DNA from: Agathobacter sp.
Lineage (GTDB): Bacteria > Bacillota > Clostridia > Lachnospirales > Lachnospiraceae
Reading direction: 5' to 3'
Length of the DNA stretch: 60,673 bases
Assembly (NCBI GenBank): GCA_022769125.1
Contig: JALEKN010000039.1
Span: forward strand, 1 to 60,673
Shown: positions 17,170 to 26,026 of the stretch, piece after piece
Position numbering within the stretch: position 1 is the stretch's first letter
How the letters are laid out: each line of letters begins with the position of its first letter
The notes under the pieces: generated by a model
What the model was told of the DNA's origin: nothing
What the model saw: only the letters and a program-made list of their open reading frames with translations
Database searches by the model: none
Position numbers and translations under genes: made by a program

Positions 17170-18122
17170 TGGGTAATTTTATATTCAGTCTTAACGTTAC
17201 AATGCCTATATTCCTTGTTATGGTCATTGGATGGGTTTTAAGACAAACAGGTATGCTGGATGAGCATTTTGTCAATGTCTCCAACAAATTTAACTTTAAA
17301 GTGACACTTCCCTTTATGGTATTCAGGGATTTGTCGTCGGTGGATATACGAGCTGAGTTTGATATGCGTTTTGTGCTGTTCTGTGCAGTTGCTACGAGCA
17401 TCTGCTTTTGGGCGATTTGGGGTGCAGCCAAACTGCTTCTAAAGGATAAGAGTATGCGGGGCGCTTTCGTGCAGGCATCGTTTCGCAGCAGCGCCGCAGT
17501 TATGGGATTGGCGTTTATCAATAATATCTATGGTGTATCTGCGATGGGACCGATGATGATCATTGGTGCGGTGCCTTTATATAATATTTATTCTGTGCTG
17601 GTGCTTACTTTTGAGGCCGAGCAGGAAGACAACGCAAAACGCGATACGGCAAAGCTTAAGAGTGCTTGTGTCAACATCATCAGGAACCCAATTATTATTT
17701 CAATTGTACTTGGAGTTATTGTTGCGTTGATCGGGATCGATTTTCCGACGATTATCGACAAGACGATCAATTCGGTTGCGCAGCTTGCAACTCCGCTGGC
17801 ATTGATTGGACTTGGAGCCGGGTTTGAGGGAAGAAAGGCTCTGGCAAAGATCAGACCTACGTTGTGGGCGTCTGCAATCAAGCTGGTCATACAGCCGCTT
17901 GTGTTCCTTCCGCTGGCGGTTGCATTGGGCTTTAGTGGAGAGAAGATCATTGCGATACTGATTATGCTTGCTGCACCTGCAACACCGAGCTGCTATATTA
18001 TGGCAAAAAATATGAAAAATGACGGCGTACTGACAGCCAGCATCATTGTAATGACAACATTGCTTGCAGCATTTACGCTTACAGGCTGGATTTTTCTTTT
18101 GCGGTCGATGGGATTGATTTAA
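17169..18122 (+). CDS. AEC-family (auxin efflux carrier type) transporter
   Basis: A 317-aa membrane protein with about ten helices, arranged as two five-helix halves. Family-like motifs are FKVTLPFMVFRDLS in the first half and LATPLALIGLGAGFEG with LAAPATPSCYIMAKNM in the second. AEC proteins export or exchange organic acids such as malate. The substrate is unknown. Its ATG overlaps the folA stop codon (TAATG), so it is translationally coupled to folA although no functional link is evident. Confidence 0.82.
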   Translation: MGNFIFSLNVTMPIFLVMVIGWVLRQTGMLDEHFVNVSNKFNFKVTLPFMVFRDLSSVDIRAEFDMRFVLFCAVATSICFWAIWGAAKLLLKDKSMRGAFVQASFRSSAAVMGLAFINNIYGVSAMGPMMIIGAVPLYNIYSVLVLTFEAEQEDNAKRDTAKLKSACVNIIRNPIIISIVLGVIVALIGIDFPTIIDKTINSVAQLATPLALIGLGAGFEGRKALAKIRPTLWASAIKLVIQPLVFLPLAVALGFSGEKIIAILIMLAAPATPSCYIMAKNMKNDGVLTASIIVMTTLLAAFTLTGWIFLLRSMGLI

Positions 18123-18174
18123 GGAAAGACCGTTTGCTTTACAATTAATATAGGAATGGACAGAGGAAAACAGT

Positions 18175-19896
18175 ATGGATATCACAGGTAGAAAATTGTT
18201 TGTAAAAGCGCTTCAGGAAGAAGGAGTGGATACCATTTTCGGGTATCCCGGAGGCACAGTTACGGATCTTTTTGATGAACTGTATAAGGCGGAAAATATT
18301 GATCTTGTATTGCCGAGGCATGAGCAGGGACTCATCCATGAGGCAGAGGGCTATGCGAAGTCTACCGGACGTGTAGGTGTGTGCCTTGTAACCAGCGGTC
18401 CGGGGGCTACAAATATTATAACAGGTCTTGCGGACGCACATTATGATAATGTTCCGCTGGTATGCTTTACCGGGCAGGTTCCATTGTCACTGATTGGAAA
18501 TGATGCCTTTCAGGAGGTAGATATTGTCGGCATGACGCGCAGTGTCACCAAGTACGGAGTGACCGTCAGAAATCGTGCGGATCTCGGACGTATTATCAAG
18601 ATGGCATTTTATATTGCACGAACCGGAAAACCAGGTCCGGTACTCATTGATATTCCAAAAGATATCCAGACAGCATCCGGTCCTGCGGAATATCCGGAAA
18701 AAGTGGATATCCGTGGATACAAGATTAACGACACGGTTCATGTAGGACAGCTGAAACGCGCGTATAAGCTTTTAAAGAGTGCGAAAAGACCATTGATACT
18801 GGCTGGCGGAGGCATCAACATTGCACATGCCAATGCGAATCTGTTAAAGTTTGTGGAAACATTGGATGTGCCAGTGGTTACAACTATTATGGGAAAAGGT
18901 GCGATTCCGACAAAGCATGCTCTTTATATAGGAAACTGTGGAATGCATGGAAAATATGCAGCAAACAAGGCGGTCAGTGAATGTGATGTACTTTTTTCCA
19001 TTGGAACACGTTTCAATGACCGCATTACCGGAGACCTGAACGAATTCGCACCTAAGGCAAAGATCGTACACATTGATGTGGATACTGCATCTATATCCAG
19101 AAATGTTGTGGTAGATGTGCCTGTTGTTGCGGATGCCAATACGGCTTTGGAGAAACTTTTAGAATGGGCGGAGCCGAAGAATACGCAGAGCTGGCAGAAC
19201 CAGATCCGTATATGGGAAAATGAGAATCCGCTTGCAATGCGCAGGGATCGAGGGTTGACCCCGCAGATGATTATGGAGCATATTAACTCCAATTTCCCGA
19301 AAGCAATCTATGTCACGGATGTAGGGCAGCATCAGATGTGGGCGACACAGTATCTTGAATTGGATGAAGACAGCAAGCTGCTGACATCCGGAGGTCTCGG
19401 AACGATGGGATTTGGGCTTCCGGCCGCAATCGGAGCCAAGATCGCAAACCCGGATAAGGATGTCATCTGTATCAGTGGCGATGGTGGATTACAAATGAAT
19501 ATCCAGGAGCTGGCGACTGCGGTGACACAGGAAGCCGGTGTTATTATCTGTGTCCTGAATAATTATTATCTTGGAATGGTGCGTCAGATGCAGCAGTTAT
19601 TCTATGGAAAGCGTTATTCGGCTACCTGTCTGCGCAGAAGAAAAGGGTGCCCGGCAGAGTGTAAGGGACCGAATGAAGCCTGCCCGCCGTATACCCCGGA
19701 TTTTGTCAAACTTGTAGAAAGCTATGGCGGTACGGGGATCCGTGTGGAGAGGGAAGAAGATATCGATGCGGCTTTTGCAGAGGCAAGAAAGCATAAGGAT
19801 ACGCCAACCCTCATCGAGTTTATGATAGCAACGGATGAGATTGTCCTTCCGATGGTAAAAAGCGGAAATCCGATGAGTGAAATGATTTTGAAGTAG
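18175..19896 (+). CDS. ilvB: acetolactate synthase, catalytic subunit, with four-cysteine insertion
   Basis: A 573-aa ThDP enzyme that condenses pyruvate (or pyruvate with 2-oxobutyrate) in branched-chain amino-acid synthesis. The N-terminal FGYPGGTVTDLFDEL is followed by the catalytic Glu in LPRHEQGLIHEAEGYA. The middle domain has GGGINIAHA, and the ThDP/Mg motif is SGDGGLQMN followed by NNYYLGMVRQMQQLFYGKRYS. Between RYSAT and PDFVKL the usual short link is replaced by a basic, cysteine-rich loop with Cys485, 492, 496 and 503 (C-x6-C-x3-C-x6-C). It is followed by ilvN 11 bp later. No T-box or attenuator is visible in the 52-bp upstream gap. Confidence 0.93.
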   Translation: MDITGRKLFVKALQEEGVDTIFGYPGGTVTDLFDELYKAENIDLVLPRHEQGLIHEAEGYAKSTGRVGVCLVTSGPGATNIITGLADAHYDNVPLVCFTGQVPLSLIGNDAFQEVDIVGMTRSVTKYGVTVRNRADLGRIIKMAFYIARTGKPGPVLIDIPKDIQTASGPAEYPEKVDIRGYKINDTVHVGQLKRAYKLLKSAKRPLILAGGGINIAHANANLLKFVETLDVPVVTTIMGKGAIPTKHALYIGNCGMHGKYAANKAVSECDVLFSIGTRFNDRITGDLNEFAPKAKIVHIDVDTASISRNVVVDVPVVADANTALEKLLEWAEPKNTQSWQNQIRIWENENPLAMRRDRGLTPQMIMEHINSNFPKAIYVTDVGQHQMWATQYLELDEDSKLLTSGGLGTMGFGLPAAIGAKIANPDKDVICISGDGGLQMNIQELATAVTQEAGVIICVLNNYYLGMVRQMQQLFYGKRYSATCLRRRKGCPAECKGPNEACPPYTPDFVKLVESYGGTGIRVEREEDIDAAFAEARKHKDTPTLIEFMIATDEIVLPMVKSGNPMSEMILK

Positions 19897-19907
19897 GAGG
19901 TGGGAAC

Positions 19908-20417
19908 ATGTCAGAGATGAAGAGCCGCTGGATAGCGTTGTATGTAGAAAATGAAGTCGGTGTTCTTGCAAAGGTTTCCGGATTATTTTCCGGGAAGTCC
20001 TACAATTTGCAGTCACTGACGGTTGGAACGACAGAAGATGAGACGGTTTCCCGTATGACCATTTGTGTAAAGAGTGATGATATTACCTTTGAACAAATCA
20101 AGAAACAACTTAACCGCATGGTGGAAGTGATTAAGGTTATTGATCTTACGGATGTTCCGCTGCACATGAAAGAAATTCTGTATGCAAAGGTGGAACGGAT
20201 CGATAAAGATGAGATTGCGCAGGTGTTCCAGATTGCGCAGGTATTCAGGATTGATGTGGTCGATATCGGAGAAAATGCGGTTATTCTTGAAAGCAAGCTG
20301 ACGGAACATCGCAACAATGAACTGATTGCTTTGCTTAAGACAAAGTTTAAGAATAAGATTTCGATTGTGCGTGGAGGTGCAGTTGCGATAGAGTCCATAA
20401 GCACCGGCTGCAGATAA
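19908..20417 (+). CDS. ilvN: acetolactate synthase, regulatory subunit
   Basis: A 169-aa ACT-domain protein. The N-terminal ACT domain has RWIALYVENEVGVLAKVSGLFSGKSYNLQSLTVGTTED, which contains the valine-binding region. The C-terminal half (from about residue 80) is the domain that associates with IlvB. The length matches the family. GGAGGTGGGAAC precedes ATG 19908. It is the last gene of the ilvBN operon; a terminator follows about 60 bp after the stop. Confidence 0.93.
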   Translation: MSEMKSRWIALYVENEVGVLAKVSGLFSGKSYNLQSLTVGTTEDETVSRMTICVKSDDITFEQIKKQLNRMVEVIKVIDLTDVPLHMKEILYAKVERIDKDEIAQVFQIAQVFRIDVVDIGENAVILESKLTEHRNNELIALLKTKFKNKISIVRGGAVAIESISTGCR

Positions 20418-20477
20418 GGCGCATAAGACATCATCCATCATGTGCAAAGGCACCGAAGGCGCGTGGCATAATATAGA

Positions 20478-20535
20478 AAGACGTCAATGGAGCAAATCCC
20501 GGCAAGGGAATGCCGCTCCGATGACGTCTTTTTTT
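20478..20535 (+). terminator. terminator of ilvBN
   Basis: Outer stem AAGACGTCA/TGACGTCTT encloses an inner hairpin (GGAGC...GCTCC) and is followed by a run of T. It lies between convergent genes and directly abuts the flavin-reductase stop. Confidence 0.82.
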
Positions 20536-20537
20536 AA

Positions 20538-21044
20538 CTAACGGGTCAGTACATCCAGGATTTCTCCGACATACATAGTATGCATATCGTGATCGCTGTA
20601 CCATTTTTCATTGATTCCGGAATCAACAAAACTGTCCTCTGTGATTGGAACAGCAGCCATTTTTCGGCAGAGCAGCACCAGCTTGGATTCATCCGGGTAA
20701 ACCACTCCATCAGAAAAAGCAGGCGTAAGGTTCGCATCCTTCCATTTGTCGGTTCCCCGTCCAGTATGACCTCCGCAGTATTTGAGTGCATCATGATGCG
20801 ATTCATCGAGAAAGGCAAGAGAAAAAGTGTCGCCCTGGTCAATAAATTCCTTGGTATAGCGGGAATCACGAATGAAAATGTAAGTTACATTCTTGCCCCA
20901 GATAACGCCTACACCGCCCCAGCTTACAGTCATGGTATTGCTCTTTTCCGGGGTACCGGCGCTGACTAACGCCCAATCCTTGCTTAACCTTGTAAATGGA
21001 TTAAGCGTAAGGGACTCGATTGGTTGATGTGTAAATGTATGCAT
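20538..21044 (-). CDS. flavin reductase-like protein (FMN-binding split barrel)
   Basis: A 168-aa protein of the flavin-reductase-like domain family. NPFTRLSKDWALVSAGTPEKSNTMTVSWGGVGVIWGKNV is split over the first two strands, FIRDSRYTKEFID follows, and SLAFLDE and YCGGHTGR lie near the middle. Members bind FMN, and many reduce flavins with NAD(P)H. ATG 21044 is chosen because AGGAAGGAG lies 7 bp upstream. It is a single gene, convergent with ilvBN. The substrate is unknown. Confidence 0.8.
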   Translation of the reverse strand: MHTFTHQPIESLTLNPFTRLSKDWALVSAGTPEKSNTMTVSWGGVGVIWGKNVTYIFIRDSRYTKEFIDQGDTFSLAFLDESHHDALKYCGGHTGRGTDKWKDANLTPAFSDGVVYPDESKLVLLCRKMAAVPITEDSFVDSGINEKWYSDHDMHTMYVGEILDVLTR

Positions 21045-21145
21045 AGAAATGCTCCTTCCTTTGAAATTCATTGCTCGTTATCATATTATACACCTTTTGG
21101 AAAGATGGTGCATATACTTTAACGAGGGAACATAAAGGGTATTTT

Positions 21146-22411
21146 ATGAAAAATTTAAGATATTTACAGGAAGATGCCGTTGACCAGGGAACACTGCGTA
21201 TCCGTGTAAACGGGCGATCCGAAGGAAATCCGGTTGAAGATGCGCGCATTTCCATTGGCTATACGGGAGATCCGTCGCAGCCCATTGAGGAGGTAATGAC
21301 AGATGCATCGGGAAACACAGATACACTTACGCTTAATGCTCCACCGCTCGAATATTCCATGGAGCCGGGCGAAGTGCAGCCATATGCCGAGTATACCATT
21401 ACAGTGTCCGCGCCGGGGTACCGTTCCATTAATATTTCCGGAATTGATGTCATGTCAGGGCAGTTGTCTATCCAAAATGTGGAACTCGAAGCGGAGGATG
21501 CACCGGGGAATGCGAAAGCCAATATTGCCATTCCGGATCATACTTTGTGGGGAAACTTTCCACCAAAGATCCCGGAAGATGAGGTAAAGACTGTCGCAGA
21601 AACCGGAGAGATCGTACTTAGCCGTGTAGTAATACCAGAATATGTGGTTGTGCATGCGGGGGGACCGAATGATAATACTGCACCGAACTACTATGTAAGG
21701 TACCGCGATTATATCAAAAATGTCGCATCCAGCGAAATCTATGCGACATGGCCGGATGCGACCATCCGTGCGAATGTGCTTGCAATCATGTCCTTTACAC
21801 TCAATCGTGTATACACGGAATGGTATCGGGGCAAAGGCAAGAATTTTACAATCACAAATTCCACGGCTTATGATCATGCATTCACATATGGAAGAAATGT
21901 ATTCCAAAGCATTTCCAGAGTGGTGGATGAAATGTTTGAAAATTATCTCTCCAGACCGAATGTACGTCAGCCGATTCTGACACAGTACTGTGACGGTCAG
22001 AAAGTATCGTGCCCGAACTGGATGACACAGTGGGGATCAAAATATCTAGGTGATCAGGGATATTCGGCAATTGAGATTCTGCGTTATTATTATGGCAGCA
22101 ACATGTATATCAACGTCGCAGATGAAATTTCAGGCATTCCGGCATCGTGGCCGGGATACAATCTTACGGTAGGATCAACGGGGGCAAAGGTGCGCCAGAT
22201 GCAGGAACAGCTTGCCCGGATATCAAAGAGTTATCCGGCAATTCCAACGATCAGTGCGGACGGCATCTATGGCAACAAAACGAAGGAGGCCGTGGAGGCT
22301 TTTCAAAGAGTGTTTGGACTTCCGGTGACAGGCGTGGTAGACTATAAGACATGGTATGAGATTTCGGCAATCTATGTTGCCGTAACGCGTATCGCGGAAT
22401 TGTACCAATAA
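21146..22411 (+). CDS. SleC-like spore cortex-lytic / peptidoglycan-binding protein
   Basis: A 421-aa protein. An N-terminal beta-rich region of about 130 residues holds the Ig-like strand pattern LRIRVNGRSEGNPVEDARISI. The middle SpoIID-like domain contains YIKNVASSEIYATWPDATIRANVLAIMSFTLNR and SPNW-type surroundings (CPNWMTQWGS). The C-terminal peptidoglycan-binding domain (about 345-410) has GSTGAKVRQMQEQL and DGIYGNKTKEAVEAFQ. This order matches clostridial SleC, which degrades spore cortex during germination. There is no signal peptide. ATG 21146 is preceded by AAAGGGT. It implies a spore-forming host. Confidence 0.75.
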   Translation: MKNLRYLQEDAVDQGTLRIRVNGRSEGNPVEDARISIGYTGDPSQPIEEVMTDASGNTDTLTLNAPPLEYSMEPGEVQPYAEYTITVSAPGYRSINISGIDVMSGQLSIQNVELEAEDAPGNAKANIAIPDHTLWGNFPPKIPEDEVKTVAETGEIVLSRVVIPEYVVVHAGGPNDNTAPNYYVRYRDYIKNVASSEIYATWPDATIRANVLAIMSFTLNRVYTEWYRGKGKNFTITNSTAYDHAFTYGRNVFQSISRVVDEMFENYLSRPNVRQPILTQYCDGQKVSCPNWMTQWGSKYLGDQGYSAIEILRYYYGSNMYINVADEISGIPASWPGYNLTVGSTGAKVRQMQEQLARISKSYPAIPTISADGIYGNKTKEAVEAFQRVFGLPVTGVVDYKTWYEISAIYVAVTRIAELYQ

Positions 22412-22430
22412 AGAATGTAATCAGATGCGG

Positions 22431-22460
22431 TATGCCGGGCTGGCAGGACAGTCCGGCATA
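22431..22460 (+). repeat. 8-bp inverted repeat between sleC-like gene and truA
   Basis: TATGCCGG and CCGGCATA flank a 14-nt loop. There is no T tract after it, so it is not a classical terminator. It may shape the truA 5' untranslated region. Weak evidence. Confidence 0.35.
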
Positions 22461-22481
22461 TCACAACAGGAGGATAAAATC

Positions 22482-23264
22482 GTGCACAATTATCGAATCA
22501 CAGTTGCATATGACGGAACGAAATACCGGGGATGGCAGCTGCTAAAAAACAGCGATGCTACGATCCAGGGCAAATTGCAAAACGTGCTTGCCACGCTTGC
22601 TGGCTGTGAGATTGATGTGATCGGCTCCGGGAGAACGGATGCAGGGGTACATGCTATCGGACAGGTGGCGAATTTTCACATGCCGGATGTGAAAAAGGAA
22701 GATGGGACAAGCTATACGAAGGAGGATATCCGGGAGTATCTGAACCGTTATCTGCCGGAAGATATTGCCGTAACCGCGATAGACGAGGTGGACGAGCGGT
22801 TCCACAGCCGTTATCATGCCGAGGAAAAGACGTATCGCTACCGCATACATACCAGCACGACACCGAATGTGTTTGAGCGCAGATATGTGTATACATACCT
22901 GGATGCACCTCTTGATGCAGAGCGTATGAAAAAGGCAGCAGCATATCTGGTCGGAACCTATGATTTTGCGTCCTTTTGCGGCAACCGGAAGATGAAAAAA
23001 TCGACGATCCGGACGATTTTGGCAATTGATATCCGGTCAGACGATCAGGAAATTGTGATTGATTATACAGGTGACGGATTTTTACAAAATATGATCCGTA
23101 TCATAACCGGAACTCTGATCGAAGTGGGGAGTGGACGGCTTGCACCGGAAGATATGGAGCGGATAAGAGATGCAAAGGACCGCACAAGCGCCGGGTATAC
23201 TGCGCCGCCGCAGGGGCTGATGCTGATGGAGGTAACGTATGGAAAAATGGGTAGTTGTAAATAA
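22482..23264 (+). CDS. truA: tRNA pseudouridine(38-40) synthase
   Basis: A 260-aa TruA that isomerises uridines 38-40 of the tRNA anticodon arm. It has YDGTKYRGWQ at the N-terminus, the catalytic Asp in GSGRTDAGVHAIGQVANF, RYHAEEKTYRYRI, and the C-terminal DGFLQNMIRIITGTLIEVG. A GTG start at 22482 (GGAGG 7 bp upstream) is preferred because it directly precedes the conserved first strand. The 3' end overlaps recJ by 26 bp, so the two are translationally linked. Confidence 0.92.
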   Translation: MHNYRITVAYDGTKYRGWQLLKNSDATIQGKLQNVLATLAGCEIDVIGSGRTDAGVHAIGQVANFHMPDVKKEDGTSYTKEDIREYLNRYLPEDIAVTAIDEVDERFHSRYHAEEKTYRYRIHTSTTPNVFERRYVYTYLDAPLDAERMKKAAAYLVGTYDFASFCGNRKMKKSTIRTILAIDIRSDDQEIVIDYTGDGFLQNMIRIITGTLIEVGSGRLAPEDMERIRDAKDRTSAGYTAPPQGLMLMEVTYGKMGSCK

Positions 23265-24999
23265 AGGAGCGGACTTTGCGGGGATTGGCAAAAGGTTCGG
23301 CATTGATCCGGTCACGGCGCGTGTGATACGCAATCGGGGGTTGACGGACGAAGCGGAGATTGAACGGTATTTAAATGGAACGCTTAGAGATCTGCATGAT
23401 CCGCATCTGCTAAAGGACGCAGATCTGCTTGTGGATATTTTGCTGGAGAAAATCAAGGAGCACGCGCCGATCCGCATCATCGGGGACTACGACATTGACG
23501 GCGTGATGTCCTCCTACATTCTGGTGAAGGCGCTGCGGCGTGCCGGGGCAAAGGTGAGCGTGCAGATTCCGGATCGCATCGCAGATGGATACGGACTGAA
23601 TGAACACCTGATCACGCAGGCACGGGATGATGGGATGGATACAATCTTAACCTGTGATAACGGGATTGCAGCCCTGAATGAAATCGAGCTAGCAAAATCG
23701 CTTGGGATGACAGTGCTTGTAACCGATCACCACGAGATTCCATTTACGGAAATTGATGGGGAAAAAGTGGAAAAGAGAAGCATGGCGGATGCAATTGTAA
23801 ATCCACATCAGGCAGATTGTACATACCCGAATAAGGATCTGTGTGGGGCTGCAGTTGTATGGAAAGTCATCTGCATCCTTTATGAGAGATTAGATATTGC
23901 AAAAGAGGAGACAGAGGCTTTTCTGGAGCATGTGGCATTTGCAACGGTGGGCGATATCATGAGCCTGACCGGAGAGAACAGAATCTTGGTAAAGGAAGGT
24001 CTAAAGCGGATCCATCACACCGGGAATATCGGGCTTCGTGCATTGATTGCACAATGCGGACTTGAACCAGCTCAGATTGCAGCATATCATTTGGGATACG
24101 TTTTAGGACCATGTATCAATGCGAGCGGAAGACTTGATACGGCAAAGCGTGCGTTAGAGCTTTTACTTTCTGACTCGATGGATGCAGCAGTTGTAGCTGC
24201 GAACGAGCTGGTAAGCCTGAATGCAGAGAGAAAGGAACTGACGCTTGCAGGAGTGGAACTGGCAAAGCGGATATATGAGGAGGAAGGTTACGAGAAGGAT
24301 GCTGTTCTTGTGATGTATCTTCCGGATGTCCATGAGAGTATTGCGGGAATCATAGCCGGAAGAATCCGGGAGACATATTACAAGCCGACCTTTATTCTGA
24401 CAAAAGGTGCGGATGGGATCAAAGGCTCTGGACGTTCGACAGAATACTATTCCATGTATGAGGAACTTTGTAAGTGTGAGCATCTGCTGACCAAATTCGG
24501 CGGGCATCCGATGGCGGCAGGACTGTCGCTTCCGGAAGAAAATATTGGAAAGCTGCGGCAGGAGCTTAACGAGAATTGCTCTTTGACAGAAGAACAACAG
24601 ATTCCAAAGATCCGGATTGATGTCCCGATGCCGATGGATTATGTGAGCATGGAGCTGATCCGGGAGCTTCATATCCTAGAGCCATTCGGAAAGGACAATG
24701 AACAGCCGGTTTTCGCAGATAAGCATTTACAGGTCGTGAGAATGTGGCTTGTGGGAAAGAATCGGAATGTGCTTCGCCTGACGCTTCGTACAAAGCAGCA
24801 GAGTATGATAAGTGCAATTTACTTTGGAGATATTGAAGCGTGGGAGCAATTTGTGGTGGAACGTTTTGGAAAAGAGCAGCTGCAGGCAGCTTATGCGGGA
24901 AAGGAAAACCGGATAGAAATCTCTGCGGTATACAGACCTAAGATCAATGAATTTCACGGACAAGAAAGTATTCAGTTTGAAATCCGTAGCTATTGCTAA
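23239..24999 (+). CDS. recJ: single-stranded-DNA exonuclease RecJ
   Basis: A 586-aa DHH-family 5'-3' exonuclease used in recombination and repair. It has IIGDYDIDGVMSSYI (motif I), CDNGIAA (motif II), VTDHHE (the DHH motif), then NASGRLDTAKRA. The DHHA1 domain has KGSGRS and FGGHPMAAGLS, and a C-terminal OB-like region covers about residues 470-586. The length is normal for the short RecJ type. The start at 23239 lies inside truA, with GGAGGT upstream. Confidence 0.9.
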   Translation: MEKWVVVNKGADFAGIGKRFGIDPVTARVIRNRGLTDEAEIERYLNGTLRDLHDPHLLKDADLLVDILLEKIKEHAPIRIIGDYDIDGVMSSYILVKALRRAGAKVSVQIPDRIADGYGLNEHLITQARDDGMDTILTCDNGIAALNEIELAKSLGMTVLVTDHHEIPFTEIDGEKVEKRSMADAIVNPHQADCTYPNKDLCGAAVVWKVICILYERLDIAKEETEAFLEHVAFATVGDIMSLTGENRILVKEGLKRIHHTGNIGLRALIAQCGLEPAQIAAYHLGYVLGPCINASGRLDTAKRALELLLSDSMDAAVVAANELVSLNAERKELTLAGVELAKRIYEEEGYEKDAVLVMYLPDVHESIAGIIAGRIRETYYKPTFILTKGADGIKGSGRSTEYYSMYEELCKCEHLLTKFGGHPMAAGLSLPEENIGKLRQELNENCSLTEEQQIPKIRIDVPMPMDYVSMELIRELHILEPFGKDNEQPVFADKHLQVVRMWLVGKNRNVLRLTLRTKQQSMISAIYFGDIEAWEQFVVERFGKEQLQAAYAGKENRIEISAVYRPKINEFHGQESIQFEIRSYC

Positions 25000-25051
25000 A
25001 AACGGAAAATCATTGTAAAATCAAACTGTATGTGTTCGGGAGGCTTAACGA

Positions 25052-26026
25052 ATGTTTGGAAAGAAAAAATATAGCAAAGAAGAACTAGAGCAGGCAGGAA
25101 AAAATATAGAGCAGGGAAATCAGCTGCTTTTGGAATTTTCAGGGAAAAAGGACTGGGTGAATTCCAATTATGACAGGATCAGTCAATCGAGACAGCAGAT
25201 GGAGTCCGATATGGATCGTATTCTGGAACATATCAGTTCCGCATCCGAGGAAGCGAAGCATGAGAGTGAGATTACAGCGGCGCTGTCGCAGGAGCTGGAT
25301 ACTGTGTATGACCAGATGCAGACCGCAGAATCAAATTATCGGAGAACAACAGAGCTGATCAAAGCGCAGCTGACCGAGTGCCAGAACCTTGTGGAAGAGA
25401 ATAAGCATTTCACAACGCCTTCGAAGTACTTAAGCGAGCTGCCAAATCAATTGAGAGCCTGTAATGGTGGCTACCGGACGGCACTTTCAACAATGAGTGA
25501 GCAGGGCAAGCAGATGGGGGTACTTGCGCTTAATGCGGCTATAGAGGCCGGAAGGATGGGGGAAGCCGGACGCCAGTTTGTTACAGCTGCTGAAGAGATC
25601 CGCAATTATTCAAAGCATTATGAGGATTCTGCAAAGGAGCTGCAGGAACAGCTCGATGCTTCCGATGCCAAGATTATAGAGATGGAGGAGACAATCCATC
25701 ATCTGATCGGACTTCTCAAGGAGAGCAATATGGGAAGTGCTCATTTGCTAAAAGAGCTTATGGGGCTTCAAAAGCATGTGGATAGTTGCGGGGAGATGAA
25801 TTTTTCTGACAACATCAAGACAACCCGTCAGACGGTTACGCAGCTTCGGAACAGCTCTGAGGAAATCATCAAATCGGAAGAGCGGAGCAGGATGCAGATG
25901 GAAGATATTGCAGAGGAGGTAGAAAGCCAGAAGAAGAGTGAACAGGAAGTGGTTGGGGAGCTGCAGAAACTGTTTTACGCGACAGGCCTGTATGTCGAAC
26001 TTATAAACAAGGGGGAGGAACAATAA
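25052..26026 (+). CDS. cytoplasmic methyl-accepting chemotaxis-like protein
   Basis: A 324-aa protein without membrane segments that is predicted to be largely helical coiled coil. Around residues 155-180 it carries a recognisable MCP signalling tip (VLALNAAIEAGRMGEAGRQFVTAAEEIR), the part that contacts CheA/CheW. The HAMP and sensor regions of normal MCPs are missing, and the signalling bundle is short. It ends one base before the next gene, so the two are coupled. No chemotaxis genes lie nearby, so its partner is unknown. Confidence 0.75.
   Translation: MFGKKKYSKEELEQAGKNIEQGNQLLLEFSGKKDWVNSNYDRISQSRQQMESDMDRILEHISSASEEAKHESEITAALSQELDTVYDQMQTAESNYRRTTELIKAQLTECQNLVEENKHFTTPSKYLSELPNQLRACNGGYRTALSTMSEQGKQMGVLALNAAIEAGRMGEAGRQFVTAAEEIRNYSKHYEDSAKELQEQLDASDAKIIEMEETIHHLIGLLKESNMGSAHLLKELMGLQKHVDSCGEMNFSDNIKTTRQTVTQLRNSSEEIIKSEERSRMQMEDIAEEVESQKKSEQEVVGELQKLFYATGLYVELINKGEEQ

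Noticed and set aside
18123..18174. T-box or leader-peptide attenuator before ilvBN
   Set aside because: The gap is only 52 bp and holds neither a T-box core nor a terminator.
22431..22460. Terminator between the sleC-like gene and truA
   Set aside because: The stem is good but no T tract follows, so it is listed only as an inverted repeat.
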